Source: a virus
Strand: one strand, 5' to 3'
Length of the DNA: 31,594 bases
IMG/VR virus record: IMGVR_UViG_3300005529_000077
Span: 1-31,594 of that record
The notes beneath the pieces were generated by a model, which had not been told where the DNA came from, did not search any database, and saw only the letters and a list, made by a program, of their open reading frames with translations. The translations under genes and the position numbers were made by a program. Numbering within the stretch: the first letter of the stretch is position 1; the number at the start of each line of letters is the position of its first letter. Positions 30,711 to 31,594 of this stretch are shown one piece after another.

Positions 30711-31594
30711 ATGGCAACCAATGACTTTCTGAAATTCGCCTACGGTGTCTCGGCGAACAAGGTTTCGCAGGCCGCTTACGCAGTCGCCTCCTGGCTGGGC
30801 CTTGGCTTCCCCACCACCGGCATCGACAAGACGGCCTATTCCAACCAGCTGAACAAGGTCTGGTCGCAGTCCTCGTTCTGGGCGCAGGTGATGGGCGATG
30901 CCATCGTCTCGAAGCTCAACAAGAACGTCGTCGACGATGGCGACTCCACCGGGAAGCTCGTGGACTTCCTGCAGACCATGCAGCTCGCAGGGGTGACCAC
31001 GCCGGTATTCTCGATCGCCGCCGCCGCCGCCGTGGATCTGGGAGCGGCCGAGGCAGTTGCCGGCGGCGGGGTGGCGTCCCACTTCGTGCGGGTCACCGGC
31101 TCAACCGGGCCGATTACCTCCTTCGGCAGCACCGCCGACGTCAGTCGTCCCGTCTACATGGCGCAATTCGCCTCCACTCCCACGATCACGGCCGGCGCGA
31201 ATCTGGTCATCCCCGGGGTGAACAGCGGCGCCAGCATCACGGCGGCGGCGAACGATCTCTGGCTTGTCGAGTACCTCGGCAGCGGCGCCTGGCGCGTGCT
31301 GGCGATCTTCCCGGGCGCGAGCGTCTGGCAATCCGGAAGCAACGCAAATGGGTTCTGGGAAAAGCGTCCCAGCGGCATCATCGAGCAATGGGGCACCTTC
31401 GTGGGGGCTGTGACGGAGGGCCATTACACCTTCACGTTCCCCATCCAGTTTCCCAACTCCTGCGACAACGTCCAAGCGCTGGTGGTCAACAATTCCTCGG
31501 CCTCAAATCAGGACATCTGGGCCCAGTGGGACCAGGCAGGAACCAACACCTCCGCGGGGGCCATATACCTGCAGTGGGATGGCCAGCCGAACAA
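30711..31594 (+). CDS. Tail fibre protein (3' end cut by the window)
   Basis: ATG 30711 opens a frame that stays open to the window end; 294 residues are visible. The first 90 residues are helical (DFLKFAYGVSANKVSQAAYAV, NKVWSQSSFWAQVMGDAI) and likely attach to the baseplate. A middle beta-rich region follows (TAGANLVIPGVNSGASITAAAND). From about residue 210, NGFWEKRPSGIIEQWGTFVG and YTFTFPIQFPNSCDNVQALVV match the gp53-like C-terminal fibre domain, which is nearly complete here. It recognises the host surface. Confidence 0.87.
   Translation, partial: MATNDFLKFAYGVSANKVSQAAYAVASWLGLGFPTTGIDKTAYSNQLNKVWSQSSFWAQVMGDAIVSKLNKNVVDDGDSTGKLVDFLQTMQLAGVTTPVFSIAAAAAVDLGAAEAVAGGGVASHFVRVTGSTGPITSFGSTADVSRPVYMAQFASTPTITAGANLVIPGVNSGASITAAANDLWLVEYLGSGAWRVLAIFPGASVWQSGSNANGFWEKRPSGIIEQWGTFVGAVTEGHYTFTFPIQFPNSCDNVQALVVNNSSASNQDIWAQWDQAGTNTSAGAIYLQWDGQPN

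Overview
The window is one continuous stretch of a tailed-phage genome, either a prophage or a free phage, from a high-GC Gram-negative host. Codons are strongly G/C-ending and genes are packed with ATGA, GTGA and TGATG overlaps. The gene families suggest a gamma- or betaproteobacterial host, possibly a Pseudomonas or Xanthomonadales relative; I cannot fix the genus. The tail genes (DUF3383 sheath-like protein, DUF3277 tube-like protein, J-like baseplate protein, DUF2612, HxH spike) make it a contractile-tailed phage (myovirus morphology). No integrase, repressor, holin or endolysin gene lies in the window, and both ends cut genes.

Left part (1-5800): a rightward early/middle operon for replication and recombination. 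It holds a DnaB-type helicase (5' end missing), a NinB-like protein, a RusA resolvase, a protein with two winged helices, a possible PD-(D/E)XK nuclease and several small unknowns. It ends with a Q-like late regulator and a ribbon-helix-helix (RHH) protein. A consensus-like promoter (5771-5799) followed about 30 bp later by a terminator (5831-5852) looks like a lambda pR'/tR' late switch.

Head part (6032-17150): small and large terminase, DUF1073 portal, Mu F-like protein, a Nudix + DUF2213 fusion, a scaffold-like protein, a cement-like protein with two Gly/Thr/Ser-rich repeats, a DUF2184 major capsid protein, and connector proteins. A compound terminator follows the capsid gene.

Tail part (17153-24271 and 27538-31594): neck terminator, sheath, tube, chaperones joined by a canonical -1 slippery site (T TTT TTT), a short tape measure with a lysozyme domain, Dit-like and plug proteins, hub, spike, gp25-like wedge, J, DUF2612 with a fibronectin III domain, and a tail fibre cut by the window end.

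The baseplate genes are interrupted at about 24.3-27.5 kb by an accessory (moron-like) cassette. A leftward arm encodes an Arc-like RHH protein, a secreted small protein and a small unknown. A rightward arm encodes a second RHH protein, a 67-aa protein, a 209-aa protein with a RAMP-like glycine loop, and a 149-aa protein with an FEWDD motif. The arms diverge from a dyad-rich operator/promoter. The rightward arm ends in an unusual array of about 150 bp with 5-nt periodicity (GGC every 5 nt) and a strong GAAA-tetraloop terminator. This cassette is the most likely place for an undescribed system.
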